Assembly (NCBI RefSeq): GCF_009017415.1
Contig: NC_092410.1
Coordinates: 1,116,001-1,180,000, forward strand
Length of the DNA stretch: 64,000 nucleotides
Source of the DNA: Aspergillus flavus
Taxonomy: Eukaryota > Ascomycota > Eurotiomycetes > Eurotiales > Aspergillaceae
Direction of reading: 5' to 3'
Shown: in pieces, positions 12,053-23,613 of the stretch
How the letters are laid out: each line of letters opens with the position of its first letter
Position numbering within the stretch: the first letter of the stretch is position 1
Program-made: the position numbers and the translations under genes
Notes under the pieces: model-generated
Database searches by the model: none
The model's input: the letters and a program-made list of their open reading frames with translations, nothing else
Told to the model about the DNA's origin: nothing

Positions 12053-12559
12053 TCACTCATTCAAAGGATTCTCACCCTTGACCCAATCCGCAAATTCTTT
12101 CCGCTTGGCCTGGTACAGTCAGAAACATCCTTATAGACCAAACTCCATCGAAAAGGGAATTAGCACCTACCCGCACGTCCCAGAAGTTATACCTCTCCTC
12201 CAGCCTCCGGTAGGGGTTTCTGCCGCCACCCTCCTTCTCGATCTCCCCAGCCCATTGGCTCCAGCTAATCGGCTTCAACTTAGGCGCGCCCAACACTAGG
12301 CCCACTGAAACGAGAACGAGGGATACTAAAGCTTCGATGACGATATCCTGCGGAAGAGCGGTAGACGCCGAGAGACGGGCATTGCTATACAAGACCGTAT
12401 GTTCATGTGCGGAGTATCCTCTGGTTCCCGAGAACTTTAGTGAGCAATTCTGTTGCAAAAATAACAAGGAGATCTCATTTGGTAGGGAGATCGCGGTACT
12501 CACGCATGGGCAAGGAGCACGAGCCCGAAGAACGTCACCAGACGTGAGATGAGTCCCAT
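12053..12559 (-). CDS. EMC5: ER membrane protein complex subunit 5
   Basis: Three exons: 12559-12504, 12420-12171 and 12109-12053, giving 120 aa. All junctions are in phase with GT/AG ends. Two hydrophobic helices span about residues 1-22 (MGLISRLVTFFGLVLLAHAG) and 45-66 (ending GLVLGAPKLKPI). Between them is a short lumenal loop with AHEHTVLYSN, and after them a cytosolic tail with RNPYRRLEERYNFWDVRAKR. Helix order, the HA-YSA-EHT pattern and the tail match EMC5 (MMgT1 in animals). EMC5 is part of the ER membrane complex that inserts tail-anchored and multipass membrane proteins. The short length is usual for ascomycetes. Its 5' end lies about 500 bp from the end of the EF-1beta gene on the same strand. 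Confidence 0.88.
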
Positions 12560-13066
12560 GGTAATCCAGTGTGACCTGATCAATTAACGGAGAATTAGCT
12601 ATCAAGACTCGGGTATTTCTGTCTGCTTGTGTCATAAAAATGCACAAGTTCTCAGGTGGATTCGAAGTTGACTGAGAGTCAGCAAGGCTTAGTAACGATG
12701 TTCCGGAGCAGTCTAGCTTCTACGGTGGACTACTGAAACCACTTGTGCATATACGTCCGGTCCTTCCCACAAACCCCACGTTCACCAAGGACAGTTGGGC
12801 ACCATTAGGTACAGCATAGGTACCATTCAATCGACATTGGCTAGGTCCAATTAAGCATTGTGTGACAACAGCACATCCTAGATGTACAGGTTTACGGGAA
12901 TGAACCACAGATATATTATTGTTGGGGTATTTTTTCATTTTTTTTTCATCAAAACAATCGAACAATGCCGATCGAGCTCTAGTTATTTGTTAAGTTCATG
13001 ACTTTGGTTTCCGTTCAATCACATGAAAAATCTTTCATCACACCATTCCCTTCATAAACGTTTCAT
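12560..13066. other. Intergenic region between EMC5 and EF-1beta genes
   Basis: This is promoter and leader of EMC5 plus the 3' flank of the EF-1beta gene. There is a T/A-rich stretch at about 12930-12960. I see no further gene. Confidence 0.55.
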
Positions 13067-14148
13067 TTACAGCTTCTGCATAGCAGCGATATCAGTGGAC
13101 TGGACGTGGTCCTCGTCCTCCTGGATCTGTTCTTGGAGCTCATCAAGGGAGACCTTCTCGTCCTCAACGACAAGGTTGATCTGGAGCTTCTTAATACCGA
13201 AGCCAATAGGAACCCACTTAGAGGCACTCCAGACAAGGCCGTCCTTCTCGATTGCACGGACGTTGGCCTCCATCTCCTCAAGGTTGGTCTCGTCATCTGC
13301 AGAATGGTTAGCATGTGTTTTCATCGGGGAGCAGCAAGCGCGGGCTACATACCCCAAGGCTTGACATCGAGAGTGACAATGGACTTGGCAGCGGGCTTAG
13401 GGCCCTTAGCCTCCTTCTTCGCCTTGTACGCAGCAAGATTCTCTGCATGCTTCCTGGCAACCTCAGGGTCCTCCTCCTCGTCGTCACTGCCGAAGAGGTC
13501 CATGTCGTCATCCTCGTCGGCGGGCTTGTCCTTAGGGTTGGTGGGGAGCTCAGTGGCCTCGGGGCCGTAGGTGGTGTAGGCCTTAGAGGCATCACCAGGG
13601 AGGGAGCCGAACTCAGCCTCGTAGGAAGCGATGTGCTTGTACCAACGGGCAACGTGAGGGTACTTCTCAGCGTCAGGGGCGCCGGAGAAGGCCTTAAAGG
13701 TCACGACATCGGCCTGGGAAGGAGCATCGCTGGTTGGCCAGTCAGTTAAAAGGAATTCCAAGACATTCAACTGTAGTGGTCTTCAAGAGAGTATAACGAC
13801 AGGCAACGAATAGCAGGAGGGAAAAATTTTTTCCTGGTTATCAGAAAAGCGATTGCTCGCAAAGTTGTGTAATCTTGCAGCGGGGTCTTAAGCCGCCTCA
13901 TAAACACGGACCAATTTTTTTCATCATATCGGATAGGAAGCATATAATTCCAAGTGAAGAGATGATGCAAAAGAACTTACCCAATAACGTAGCTTCTGGT
14001 GGCGAACCAGTTGTTGGCAACTGAGGGGTAACATTAGCTTTCAAGAACACCCTAGCGATGAAGAGCAGGGCTTGAGGAGAGAAAAGGAGAGAAAAAGAAG
14101 AAACGCACCAGTGAGGCCAGCCTCAGAAACGAAGTCGGTGAAACCCAT
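13067..14148 (-). CDS. EFB1: Translation elongation factor 1-beta (eEF1B alpha, guanine exchange subunit)
   Basis: Four exons: 14148-14109, 14020-13981, 13729-13353 and 13296-13067, giving 228 aa. The N-terminal third is a GST-C-like domain ([18 protein letters not shown]...). It is followed by the acidic linker with [16 protein letters not shown] and the C-terminal exchange domain. That domain has [33 protein letters not shown] and the end [10 protein letters not shown]. The protein recharges eEF1A with GTP. The linker Ser in [10 protein letters not shown] is the usual casein-kinase-2 site. Intron 3 (13980-13730, 251 nt) is three to four times longer than the others and contains a C/D snoRNA, listed separately. 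The gene is divergent from hsp78, with 389 bp between start codons. Very high identity makes the call safe. Confidence 0.96.
13836..13932 (-). ncRNA. snR18: Intronic C/D box snoRNA, U18/snR18-like
   Basis: It lies in EF-1beta intron 3, in the sense of the host gene. The C box ATGATGA is at 13927-13921 and the D box CTGA at 13844-13841, 87 nt end to end. A 5-bp external stem (13939-13935 TTCCT with 13835-13831 AGGAA) brackets them. Directly after the C box is the antisense element TTGGTCCGTGTTT (13914-13902). It is perfectly complementary to AAACACGGACCAA, an invariant segment of eukaryotic large-subunit rRNA. The D'-like box ATGA follows at 13901-13898. Counting five nucleotides from D' puts 2'-O-methylation on the A of AAACA, the site known in yeast as A649 (with neighbouring C650), which snR18 guides. 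In yeast, snR18 is also in the EFB1 intron. Mature ends are estimates. No clear C' box was seen. Confidence 0.87.
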
Positions 14149-14537
14149 TGTGACGAGTGATTTATGTGTGAGAGAGATGTGGTTGGTGTGGGAAGTAAGG
14201 GGGAGGAAGAGGAGTGATATATATAGGAAAGGAGGAGGGGGAAGGTGTTCGAAACTAATTTTTTTCGGCAGCGGATCCACTCAAAGGTGTGAATTTTGAA
14301 ATTTTCGGCCAAGAAGCCCCTCGATGGGGCCTCACGTGATTGTTAACGGAGCTGTCGGCCGTTTAGGAGAGCTTCCGCCACTCACCGTTGCCGCCGCGGT
14401 GGAGCTTTCGAGAAGCGTCACGATGCTTGGGGTTGCTGGGGTATATAGCCATCCCATAGTCTCTCGCATGGAAGACCTCGATTGGTACTTGAATCAAACT
14501 TCCCAATCTCGAATCAATTGCTAGATTTTAGCTAGCC
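14149..14537. promoter_or_regulatory. Bidirectional promoter of EF-1beta and hsp78
   Basis: This 389-bp interval separates two divergent start codons. It includes a heat-shock-element dyad TTCGAGAA at 14407-14414 and a CCCCT stress-response-like pentamer at about 14316-14320, both on the hsp78 side. The EF-1beta side carries a purine-rich leader. Function is inferred from motifs only. Confidence 0.5.
14407..14414 (+). promoter_or_regulatory. Heat-shock element dyad (TTCnnGAA) upstream of hsp78
   Basis: TTCGAGAA lies about 125 bp before the hsp78 start. It matches the tail-to-tail pair of HSF1 half-sites. Only one clear dyad is seen, whereas strong HSEs usually have three or more units. Confidence 0.45.
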
Positions 14538-16973
14538 ATGGCTTCAAGGTTGCAGCTCGCTCGTGGTCGACTGCTGCGCTCCCCAGCGCTATCATCGCCA
14601 AACCGTATATTTCACCCTACTCAACAAATACGTTTACCTCCGCACACGCGGGTCCTACCTTCCGTCATAACTAAAACATCCTTATTTCAGCCTGTATCCC
14701 CGGCTCGCAACTATGCGAGTGGACGCCCTCACCCCCCTGGCGGTACTCACCGCATGAATTTGGGAGGCGAGCCGGAGAAGTCAGCTTTAGAACAATTTGG
14801 TGTTGATCTTACCGCAAAGGCGAAGGCCGGCAAGTTGGACCCCGTCATCGGGCGAGATGCTGAGATCCATCGAACTATTCAGGTTTTGTCAAGAAGAACG
14901 AAAAACAACCCGGTATTGATAGGAGCCGCTGGTACGGGGAAAACAGCGGTCTTGGAGGGTTTGGCTCAAAGGATTGTCCAGGGAGATGTCCCGGAAAGTA
15001 TCAAGGACAAACGTGTCATCTCTCTAGATCTGGGTGCGCTTATAGCTGGTGCAAAATTCAGAGGTGATTTCGAAGAACGCTTGAAATCTGTCCTCAAAGA
15101 GGTCGAAGAGGCGCAAGGTGGTGTGATCCTATTCATTGACGAGCTGCACACTTTACTCGGTCTCGGAAAGGCAGAGGGTAGCATCGATGCTAGCAACCTT
15201 CTGAAACCGGCCTTGTCAAGGGGCGAGCTCCAGTGCTGTGGCGCTACCACTTTGAATGAATACAGATTGATCGAGAAGGATGTCGCACTAGCGAGACGGT
15301 TCCAGCCGATCATGGTCGGAGAGCCGTCCGTGCCCGCTACTATATCGATCTTGCGTGGTATAAAGAACAAGTACGAAGTCCACCACGGTGTACGGATCAC
15401 AGACGGATCTTTGGTGGCGGCAGCAACTTACAGTAACCGTTATATCACCGACCGTTTCCTTCCGGACAAGGCTATTGATCTAGTGGATGAGGCTGCCTCA
15501 GCCCTACGACTGCAGCAAGAATCAAAACCAGATGTAATTCGTGAACTAGATCGAGACATCACCACTATCCAAATCGAGCTCGAATCCCTGCGCAAGGAAA
15601 CCGATGTCAGCAGCCGTGAGAGACGAGAAAAACTACAGGAAGACTTAAAAGCCAAACAAGAAGAAGCCGCCAAACTGACGGAGACTTGGGAGAAAGAGAA
15701 GGCTGAAATTGAGACTCTCAAGCGTACCAAGGAGGACCTAGAGCGTGCTCGTTTCGAACTTGAGCAGGCTCAGAGAGAAGGAAATTTCGCAAAAGCTGGC
15801 GAGTTGAGATACTCCACCATCCCAAGTCTCGAGGCCAAGCTGCCGAAGGAAGGTGAAGAGCAGGTTGCAGGATCTCAGAGTCTGATTCATGATTCTGTCA
15901 CAGCCGATGACATTGCTAACGTTGTTTCGCGAACTACCGGCATTCCTGTCAATAAGCTCATGGCCGGAGAAGTTGAAAAACTGATCCGAATGGAGGACAC
16001 TCTGCGGCAGTCAGTTCGGGGCCAGGATGAGGCACTTTCTGCAGTAGCAAACGCAGTCCGCATGCAGAGAGCAGGTCTTAGTGGCGAAAACCGGCCACTG
16101 GCATCGTTCATGTTCCTCGGTCCTACAGGTGTTGGAAAGACCGAACTCTGCAAGAAGATGGCCGAGTTTTTGTTTTCCACCGAGACAGCCGTTGTGAGAT
16201 TTGACATGAGTGAATTCCAAGAAAAACACACGATCAGTCGCTTAATCGGTTCTCCCGCCGGCTACGTGGGCTATGACGATGCCGGCCAGCTCACAGAAGC
16301 CGTCAGACGGAAGCCGTATGCGGTCCTTTTGTTCGATGAATTTGAGAAAGCTCATCGTGACATATCTGCCTTACTGCTTCAAGTTTTGGATGAGGGCTTC
16401 CTCACGGATGCTCAGGGACACAAGGTTGATTTCAGAAATACCCTTATTGTCCTCACCTCTAACCTGGGAGCGGATATCCTTGTGGGCTCGGATCCCCTGC
16501 ATACTCTCAAACAGACGGATAATGACGAGATTTCCCCTGATACCAAGAAAGCAGTCATGGATGTTGTGCAACATGCATATCCCCCAGAGTTCCTCAATCG
16601 GATCGATGAATTTATTATATTCAAGAGACTTTCTCGGGAAGCTCTTAGGGACATTGTTGATATCAGACTCAAAGAGCTTCAATCAAGGCTCGACGATAGA
16701 AGGATGACACTGCAGGTGGACAGTGAGATCAAGGACTGGCTTTGCGAAAAAGGGTACGACCCTAGATATGGTGCCCGTCCCCTCAACCGCCTAATCGCAA
16801 AGGAAATCGGCAACAGGTTGGCCGATAAAATCATCCGTGGTGAAGTTACCTCTGGACAAACCGCCCATGTTTCATTCAACGCCGACAAGAGTGGGCTTGA
16901 AGTTACTGCGGAAGGAACAAAGACTGAAGATGCAACAAATGCAACGTACCCAACAGAGACCGAAAACCCATAA
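14538..16973 (+). CDS. hsp78: Mitochondrial ClpB-type disaggregase Hsp78
   Basis: Single exon, 811 aa. The first 60 residues are Arg/Ser-rich without acids, a mitochondrial presequence. There is no ClpB N-domain, as in yeast Hsp78. NBD1: Walker A GAAGTGKT (129-136) and Walker B FIDELH (about 199-204). A coiled-coil middle domain spans about 325-450. NBD2: Walker A GPTGVGKT (528-535) and [10 protein letters not shown], with the [11 protein letters not shown] motif of the small C-terminal domain. The enzyme is a hexameric AAA+ unfoldase of the matrix that works with mtHsp70 to rescue aggregated proteins. Upstream lie an HSE dyad and the divergent EF-1beta gene. Length and intron absence fit the family. 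The start is the first ATG and gives a typical presequence. Confidence 0.96.
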   Translation: MASRLQLARGRLLRSPALSSPNRIFHPTQQIRLPPHTRVLPSVITKTSLFQPVSPARNYASGRPHPPGGTHRMNLGGEPEKSALEQFGVDLTAKAKAGKLDPVIGRDAEIHRTIQVLSRRTKNNPVLIGAAGTGKTAVLEGLAQRIVQGDVPESIKDKRVISLDLGALIAGAKFRGDFEERLKSVLKEVEEAQGGVILFIDELHTLLGLGKAEGSIDASNLLKPALSRGELQCCGATTLNEYRLIEKDVALARRFQPIMVGEPSVPATISILRGIKNKYEVHHGVRITDGSLVAAATYSNRYITDRFLPDKAIDLVDEAASALRLQQESKPDVIRELDRDITTIQIELESLRKETDVSSRERREKLQEDLKAKQEEAAKLTETWEKEKAEIETLKRTKEDLERARFELEQAQREGNFAKAGELRYSTIPSLEAKLPKEGEEQVAGSQSLIHDSVTADDIANVVSRTTGIPVNKLMAGEVEKLIRMEDTLRQSVRGQDEALSAVANAVRMQRAGLSGENRPLASFMFLGPTGVGKTELCKKMAEFLFSTETAVVRFDMSEFQEKHTISRLIGSPAGYVGYDDAGQLTEAVRRKPYAVLLFDEFEKAHRDISALLLQVLDEGFLTDAQGHKVDFRNTLIVLTSNLGADILVGSDPLHTLKQTDNDEISPDTKKAVMDVVQHAYPPEFLNRIDEFIIFKRLSREALRDIVDIRLKELQSRLDDRRMTLQVDSEIKDWLCEKGYDPRYGARPLNRLIAKEIGNRLADKIIRGEVTSGQTAHVSFNADKSGLEVTAEGTKTEDATNATYPTETENP

Positions 16974-17340
16974 ATGTGTGAGATGAATTCTTGATCTTGT
17001 TCTTGTTCTTTTCTTTTCTTCACTGGAGTCAGATAACCCAAGCAGGTTCGGTAGGTTGGGGAATATGGTGTTGGAACGTCTTTCTTAATGATGTCTACGT
17101 ATATTAACGAGATCTCCGCTTTTGTGTGTACATTACCACAGTGTTACTTAGATACATATGTATATGAAATTCCTATGAGAATCCTTGTTATTATCTTCTA
17201 GGCTTTCATTATCAAAAGCAAACCTGGTCACATATTCGGGGCCTTAGGCCCCAAGTCCCTCACTCTAGTATACCAGTAGCTTTTCGACCACATTTACCTT
17301 CCATGTACAATCACTCGAGTACCATCATCGACTGAACACT
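16974..17340. other. Intergenic region between hsp78 and MSH5
   Basis: This is the 3' flank of hsp78 (a T/C-rich run just after the stop) and the short MSH5 promoter. No other feature is seen. Confidence 0.6.
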
Positions 17341-20300
17341 ATGGAAAACCGAACAAAGAAAAGACGAACAACATATCACTCATACGCCACACCACATTCT
17401 TCCCATTCTAGATTTAGAGGTACACGGTCTAGTACCTCTGCCAATCGCCCTTCCAGCTCGCAAAGACCTCCAAGACCTCCCGTACTGAGGCAACCATTGT
17501 CCAATGATTCCCGAAACTATTTATCTGGTGGTCTGATACAACAGCTCACTGATGACGATCTTGAACAAGTAATGGTAGCCATTGACATTAGAGAATCTGG
17601 CACTGTGGGTTGTTCATACTATTCGGCACAGGAAGAGACAATGTATTTGTTAGGAGACATGCAATCAGCTGGCACAGAGATCCTTGATAGTTGTTCGTTA
17701 AACAATCCAATTCATCGCTTCAAAGATACTAATCAAGCCCTAGTGGTCATTCAGATTAAGCCTACAGTACTCCTACTTTCACCGCGAGTCGACTATCTCG
17801 GGCCACAAGACACAGACGAGTCTGAGCAGGGAAATAGTAAGCTCCAGGAGTGTCTAGCAGCTAAGGGTTAGGGGTTGATAAACCGATGAATAGGTAGTCA
17901 ATCTTACCTTCCCTATCATCTCGATGTTCGTCCGTCCCAAGAATTTAGCTACCTCAACGCAAAGAATAAACTAGCGGCATTGGCGATATCCTCGGAACAC
18001 GAGCAACGCATCAGGTTCCTGGTGCCCCACAATGGTCTAGTCGATCCTGAGCAGATGGACACTGAGGGTCTGGACTTTACTTTACAAGATGGCAGGTTCT
18101 TACATATGCGCAGTTCGATCGACATGGAGAATAAAGTGACGATTGGCTGCGCAGGTGCTGTTCTCACTCACCTTCAAAGGCGAAGGACAACGATATCTAC
18201 TTCCAGCGATGAGACTTCATCATACTTCCAGGTGCGCGCTGTCGAAATGCTCAGTTTACAAGGTACCATGTATGTTAGTTTCTTAACAATTACTTAGTAC
18301 ATTGATCTTGACGTGAACTAGGTTTCTGAGTGGAAGAACATTGCTGGCACTTCAAATCCTGGAGTCGGAGTCCCATCCAAGTATGGTCAATCAAGGACCA
18401 GGAAGGAAGTCATCCTCCTCGAAGGAGGGTCTTTCGGTATACGGTTTATTCCAGCGCTTTGCCTATAGCCCCCAGGGACGACACCGACTTAAGCAAATTT
18501 TTCTCCGCCCAAGTATAGATACAGATGTTATACGCGAACGTCATGCATTTATTAGCGTATATTTACGACCAGATAATAACGATCCGCTAAGTAAGCTTAC
18601 GAGGAGTCTCAAACATATCAAGAACCTCCGACCCGTCATGATCAACCTTCGAAAAGGAATAAGTACTGGAAGTGGGAAGATAACGGGCTTCAAGACCACA
18701 GTATGGGCCACCTTGCTAGCTGTATGTCAAGCAGGGTAAGGGTATATATAGCAAGCTACTAAAGGTATCTTAGTTTGCCTTCTATGGTATTGATATCCAT
18801 GAGGCTCTCAAGGAAACTGCTTCCGGGAACGAACTACCTTTGCTTCAAAAGGTAAGTATAACACTCTAACGCTATGTGCACACTGACATTTCCAGACTCT
18901 TCGAGTTTTGGAAGCGGCTCTACTATACAAAGTTGGACGAATGATCCAAGAGATAGTAAGTAACCTAAGCCTACTTGTAGAAGCCTCGACTAAGGACTAG
19001 TAGGTCGATATCGATAGCACCGAGGAGCAGGGCAGGACGGTGGTAAAGCCGGGACTAGACAGGGAACTTGACAAGTTGAAAGACAGCTATGATGGCTTAA
19101 GCAGTTTGTTGAAGCAAGTTGCAATAGATATTGCGAGTACCATTCCGGAAAACCTTGACATTGATGTGAATGTGATATACTTCCCTCAACTTGGCTTTAA
19201 TATCGCGATCCCGCTGAACGAGAGGGCCGAGGCAGCCTTCACTGGCTCCGATGATGATTGGGAGCTCATTTTTGTCACAGAGAACCGGGCATACTTTAAG
19301 GACTTTAGAATGAGGGAGATGGACGAGAAACTGGGTGACATTTATGGGCTAATATGTGGTATGTGTAAGGTTATATAGTATTTGCATATTATACTAATTC
19401 TTTGTTTGCTCATAAGAAAAAGAAATTGAGATTGTCTACGAGCTAGCACAGAAAGTGCTTCAATATGAGAAAGTACTCCTTGAGGCGTCAGATATATGTG
19501 GTCACATTGATAGGTAAGCGATCTCAACGTCTTGTTGATAGATATGCACTGATTTCCTGTAGCCTCCTTGCGATGTCACAGGCAGCAAGCTTCTATAGAC
19601 TGGTTCGCCCCAAAATAGTGCGAGAAAATGTCATCAGTATCAAAGGAGGCCGGTAAAATAAGCGATGGAAAGTCCTGTCGGTGCTTGCTGACATTTTTGC
19701 AGCCATATTCTCCAAGAATTGACTGTCTCGTCATATGTGCCGAACGATACCCTCTTGGTTGGCGGGAAGCTAGGTGTATGGGCTCCATGTTCTTCATCAA
19801 AATCCCAAACAGCGCTCGAAGCATGGGGTACTCCAAGCATGTTGCTATTAACAGGCCCTAATTACTCTGGAAAGAGCGTTTATATGAAGCAGGTAAGTAC
19901 GATGCTTCCAGCAAAGGTATTCATTCCCCTTCTAAGGAACATCAGGTTGCTTTAATCATTTATCTGGCACAAGTGGGAAGGTATGTGAGGCAGTGAATCA
20001 CCTGGTCATGTTAGCTACATGCAACTGAGTATAGTAGCTTCGTTCCAGCAGAAAGTGTCGAAATGGGGATAGTAGATAAGATACTAGTCAAATCTAATAG
20101 CCAAGATAGTGTCTCCCAGGTGAGAGAAGCAATCAATCTATGTTCACTGATGAATAAGTCTAATGCCGCTCCAGATGCAGAGCACATTTATGAACGACCT
20201 GCAACAGATATCATTTGACTTGAAGCAGATGACCGAACGCAGCCTGTTAATAATAGATGAGTTTGGCAAGGGTACCAGCGAGAGCGGTCTGTTTCTTGCA

Positions 20301-21018
20301 CTTGCACTAATTCACGTCAGACACTGATATTTTTTGCTATAGATGGCATCGGGTTAATCTGCGGAATCCTAAAGCACTTACTTATAGTCGAGAATGCGCC
20401 AAAGGTTATTGCTGCAACACATTTTCATGAGATACTCGAGAATGAGTTTCTCAAGCCAGGGCCACGACTGCTGCTCGGTCATATGGAGGTTCAGGTTTGC
20501 GAAGAATCCTGCAATGCGGAAGACCAGATCACATATCTATATAAGTCCGTTCGAAGCTTCAATTAAATAATAAGAACTTAATCGGCTAACGAAATACTGA
20601 CATAGCTTCCATCTGGGCCGGAGCGACAAGAGCTATGGACCGATGTGCGTTTCACGTACACGCAGGATGTCTTAGTCTTATATCTAACTTGTATGGATGA
20701 GATAGTTGTGCGGCGCTGAACGGAATCAACGAGACAATCGTAGAACGGGCAAATGAGCTGGTATCTCTCGCTATTCGTGGAGAAAACTTGACAGCGGCTT
20801 GTGCCATGTTGTCAGCTGAGGATATGCACGACTTGGAAGAAGCGGTAGGGCATTACTTATATCTTTCTGGCTTTTGTGTAGCACATAAGAGACTGACATT
20901 ATCGAAGGACATGCTTGCGAGAAATTTTCTAGGTCTAGATTTGTCAACGGAAGGATGCGACGAAGCTGTGAGTGATATGCTAAACACGCTTGTCGGAGAA
21001 ACCGATGGGAGATTATAG
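17341..21018 (+). CDS. MSH5: Meiotic MutS homologue MSH5
   Basis: Sixteen exons: 17341-17836, 17894-18269, 18322-18721, 18774-18851, 18896-18955, 19004-19358, 19417-19513, 19563-19652, 19703-19892, 19946-19980, 20038-20119, 20175-20286, 20343-20544, 20606-20644, 20706-20844 and 20908-21018. The sum is 2862 nt, 953 aa, in frame throughout. Key motifs: VAIDIRESGTVGCSYY at the start of the MutS core, SKEGLSVYGLFQRF, Walker A TGPNYSGKS (about 701-709) and Walker B LLIIDEFGKGTSES. There is no mismatch-recognition F-x-E domain. MSH5 pairs with MSH4 as a clamp on Holliday-junction intermediates and promotes meiotic crossovers. Intron 15 (63 nt) is stop-free and in frame. A 45-nt in-frame segment in exon 1, with a GTTCGT start and a TACTAATCAAG end near 17695-17740, may also be an intron. 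Its presence hints at sexual capacity. Confidence 0.9.
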
Positions 21019-21220
21019 TTTCACTATATCGGGAGGGAATTTGTTTTGTTAGTAGAATGTGCCTGTTTTGACACCAGACTGAGGAGAAAAGGGGACTCGA
21101 ACAGAGGTTTTATCATATGAATTATATATGTACACACAAGTCCTTTTTGATATCACGAAATCGAACGCCCGGACTATACGTATCCACTCATACCGCAAAG
21201 AAACAACAAAGGAGGAAAGT
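21019..21220. other. Convergent 3' flanks of MSH5 and SAS10
   Basis: About 200 bp between two stop codons on opposite strands. No additional feature is seen. Confidence 0.6.
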
Positions 21221-23227
21221 CTATAGCTTGACACTTTTAACCAGGTTCTTCTTGATACCAGTAAGTTCACCACCATAACCACCACGACCTTCGCCACCCT
21301 TGTATAACTGGCGGATACTACCCAGCTTCTTCTTCTTCTCCTCGAACTTCTTCCTCTTCTTGACACGGGGATTGCGAGAGTCCTTGCTCCGCTTGGCCGC
21401 AAGACCCTTATTCTTCTCGATTTGGTATGTAATGGCTCGTTTGCCGTCTGGTCCGATTTCCTCTTGAATTGCCACCTCGCCTCCTTCACGGGCAGCAGCA
21501 GCGTAGGCTTCGGCACGCGCCTTCTTATCATCCTTACGTTGCTTGGAGCGTGCAGCAATCATATCGTAATAGTCGTCATCGTCTGATCCGCCCTGGTCTC
21601 CTCTAAGCTCATTGGCAACCCGATGATCTTCGTCGTCACTGTCGCCGCCCAGTTGTTCGGATTCCTTAGGTTTCTGTCTACCACGCTTCTCAGCTTCAGC
21701 GTTCAAGCGAGCTTGACGATCCCTCAAACGTTCACGATAAGGTATATCCGCATCACCACCAGCATCGCGACCAGCAGCAGTGCGCTTGTTTGCCTTTTGT
21801 GCGAGTTGGGAAGTATAGAAACGGAGAGAGCGCTTCTGGTTAGCTTTCTCCTCGGCCTCCTTAGCAGTAAGAGCATCTTCATCACCGAAATCGGAGTCAT
21901 CAGCAGCCTTAGAGGATTGTTTAGCCTTTTGAGTGGATTTCTTCTTGCCAGACTTGGTGACGAGATTCGAGAGATCCGCAAGATTAGCCTCCGTCTCCCG
22001 CAGTCTCTGTGCCCTACGAGCTTCTGCCTCTGCCTGGGCTGCTTCGGCCGCGCGTTGTGCTTTGGAGACCTTCTCCTTCTTTTTCTTGGGAACTTGCACC
22101 TCCTTATTTTCGCTCTGCTTCTTGGAGACAGGTGCGTCAGATTCCTCACCTTCGCTGTCCATATCCTCCTCGACATCCGACACTTCGGGGGCAGTAAGGT
22201 CCTTGACAGACTCCCAAAGCTTGCGGAACTTCACTAGCGCACCCATGACTGGGTGCGATCGAAGCTGAGCCGGGGACAAGGGAGCCGGATTCCCAGAGGC
22301 ATCGCGAGAGGATGTTAGGAGCATAAGATACATAGTAAAGGTACCAAGATAAGCAGACAGGGCACGGAATTTAATGACAGCAACTGGGGCGACTTCCGGG
22401 ACTTCATCTTTGGTAGTCTTTGCAGCTTTGGCGGCTTCTGCAAGCGTGCGATGTGTTGTCTGAAGGTTGATGAAATCCTTTGCCAATGGCTCGAACTCAG
22501 GGTATCTCGACTTCAAGATCTTCAGTTTCTCATCTGTGCTCATATCGTCTGTGATTTCCAACTGCGGGAGAACCTCCGTTACTTCTCCAGCATCGCCTTC
22601 CCCATCTTCTTGCCCTTTGCCAGATTCGACCCATTCGGTTTCATCGAAGCCAAAGTCTGCCTCATTCATCGCCTGCAAGTGCTTCTGTTGAAGTCTCTTG
22701 GCTTCTTCCTCTTCCTCAAGAGCATCCGCTTCCGTTTCTATTTGATCCGCATTGTAAAGGTCTTTCTTCGATGAACCCCAAGCAGCAATACCATCCTCAT
22801 CCTCGTCCTCGGAATCAGACCCCGCAGCACCACCGCGCTTTGTTCGAGGGCGTAAGAGTTCTTCGTCATCTATCTCATCCTCTTCGCCGTAATCATGCTC
22901 CTCGTCCATATCCTCGTCGTCATCTAAGTCGTCTTCGTCCACCGACTCGTATCCCAGGATTTCTTCATCAGAAGGCTGGAGCATTTCCTCTACAGAGTCG
23001 CCTTGTCAAAAATAAATCATAGCCATGATGAACCGTATCGACTAACCTTCCTGAATCACCTTCCTCCGTCTCTTCGCCTCTGGTTCTTCCTCCAGCAGGA
23101 CATGATCCCGACCAGTCTGGAATTCATCTTCAGAGTCGTCAAACCTCTCCTCAATGCTGAATTTCGTACGTTCTGGGGCGGACTCTTTCCTGGCCGCTGG
23201 GCGACCACTCGCCTTTCTTTTCCCCAT
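21221..23227 (-). CDS. SAS10: Sas10/Utp3 small-subunit processome protein
   Basis: Two exons: 23227-23047 and 22989-21221, giving 649 aa. An alternative acceptor 12 nt upstream (exon 2 from 23001) is in frame and would give 653 aa. The N-terminus is Lys/Arg-rich (MGKRKASGRPAARK), and long Asp/Glu stretches follow. A Sas10/Utp3/C1D helical domain lies around 190-290 (STDEKLKILKSRYPEFEPL). Basic coiled segments come next. The C-terminal Sas10 signature has AITYQIEKNKGLAAKR, RNPRVKKRKKFEEKKKK and YGGELTGIKKNLVKSVKL. Utp3 belongs to the U3-containing SSU processome in the nucleolus and is needed for 18S rRNA maturation and silencing effects in yeast. Its neighbours include other ribosome-biogenesis genes in this window, but not as an operon. 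Confidence 0.92.
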
Positions 23228-23613
23228 GGCTTGACTTCTGGATGGACAGAAAAAAGCTTGATCTAGTCCAGGCCAAATCTGCGGAATCGATAAACCTCCG
23301 CGATAAAATTTTGGGCGGGACGCTTACCGCCCTCAAGACACTAGGCTCTTGTAGGCAAGGTTTGCAGTGTTTGATCGGCGATACAGATTGTTACAGGCGG
23401 AATGCCACCAAATCGGAAGGCCCCCACTGTATGCTTTGTAGTCCGGAAGCTCCTGAAGGCTTCCAAAGTATCTTGATGATCGGCAACTGAATTTCGACTG
23501 AAGAGGAAGCAGCAGGGCCAATTGTCCTTCCTTAACAGACTAACTTTGTTGTCCGGTCAAGTCCTTCACCTTATCTCCCTGGAATCCTCTTCTTCTTCTT
23601 CTTCTTTTTCCCC
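23228..23613. promoter_or_regulatory. Divergent promoter of SAS10 and KDSR
   Basis: 386 bp between opposed start codons. A TCTTCTTCTTC pyrimidine tract lies just before the KDSR start (about 23588-23610). No other feature is seen. Confidence 0.45.

Noticed and set aside
13106..13749. Plus-strand frames over EF-1beta
   Set aside because: Antisense shadows of a highly conserved gene.
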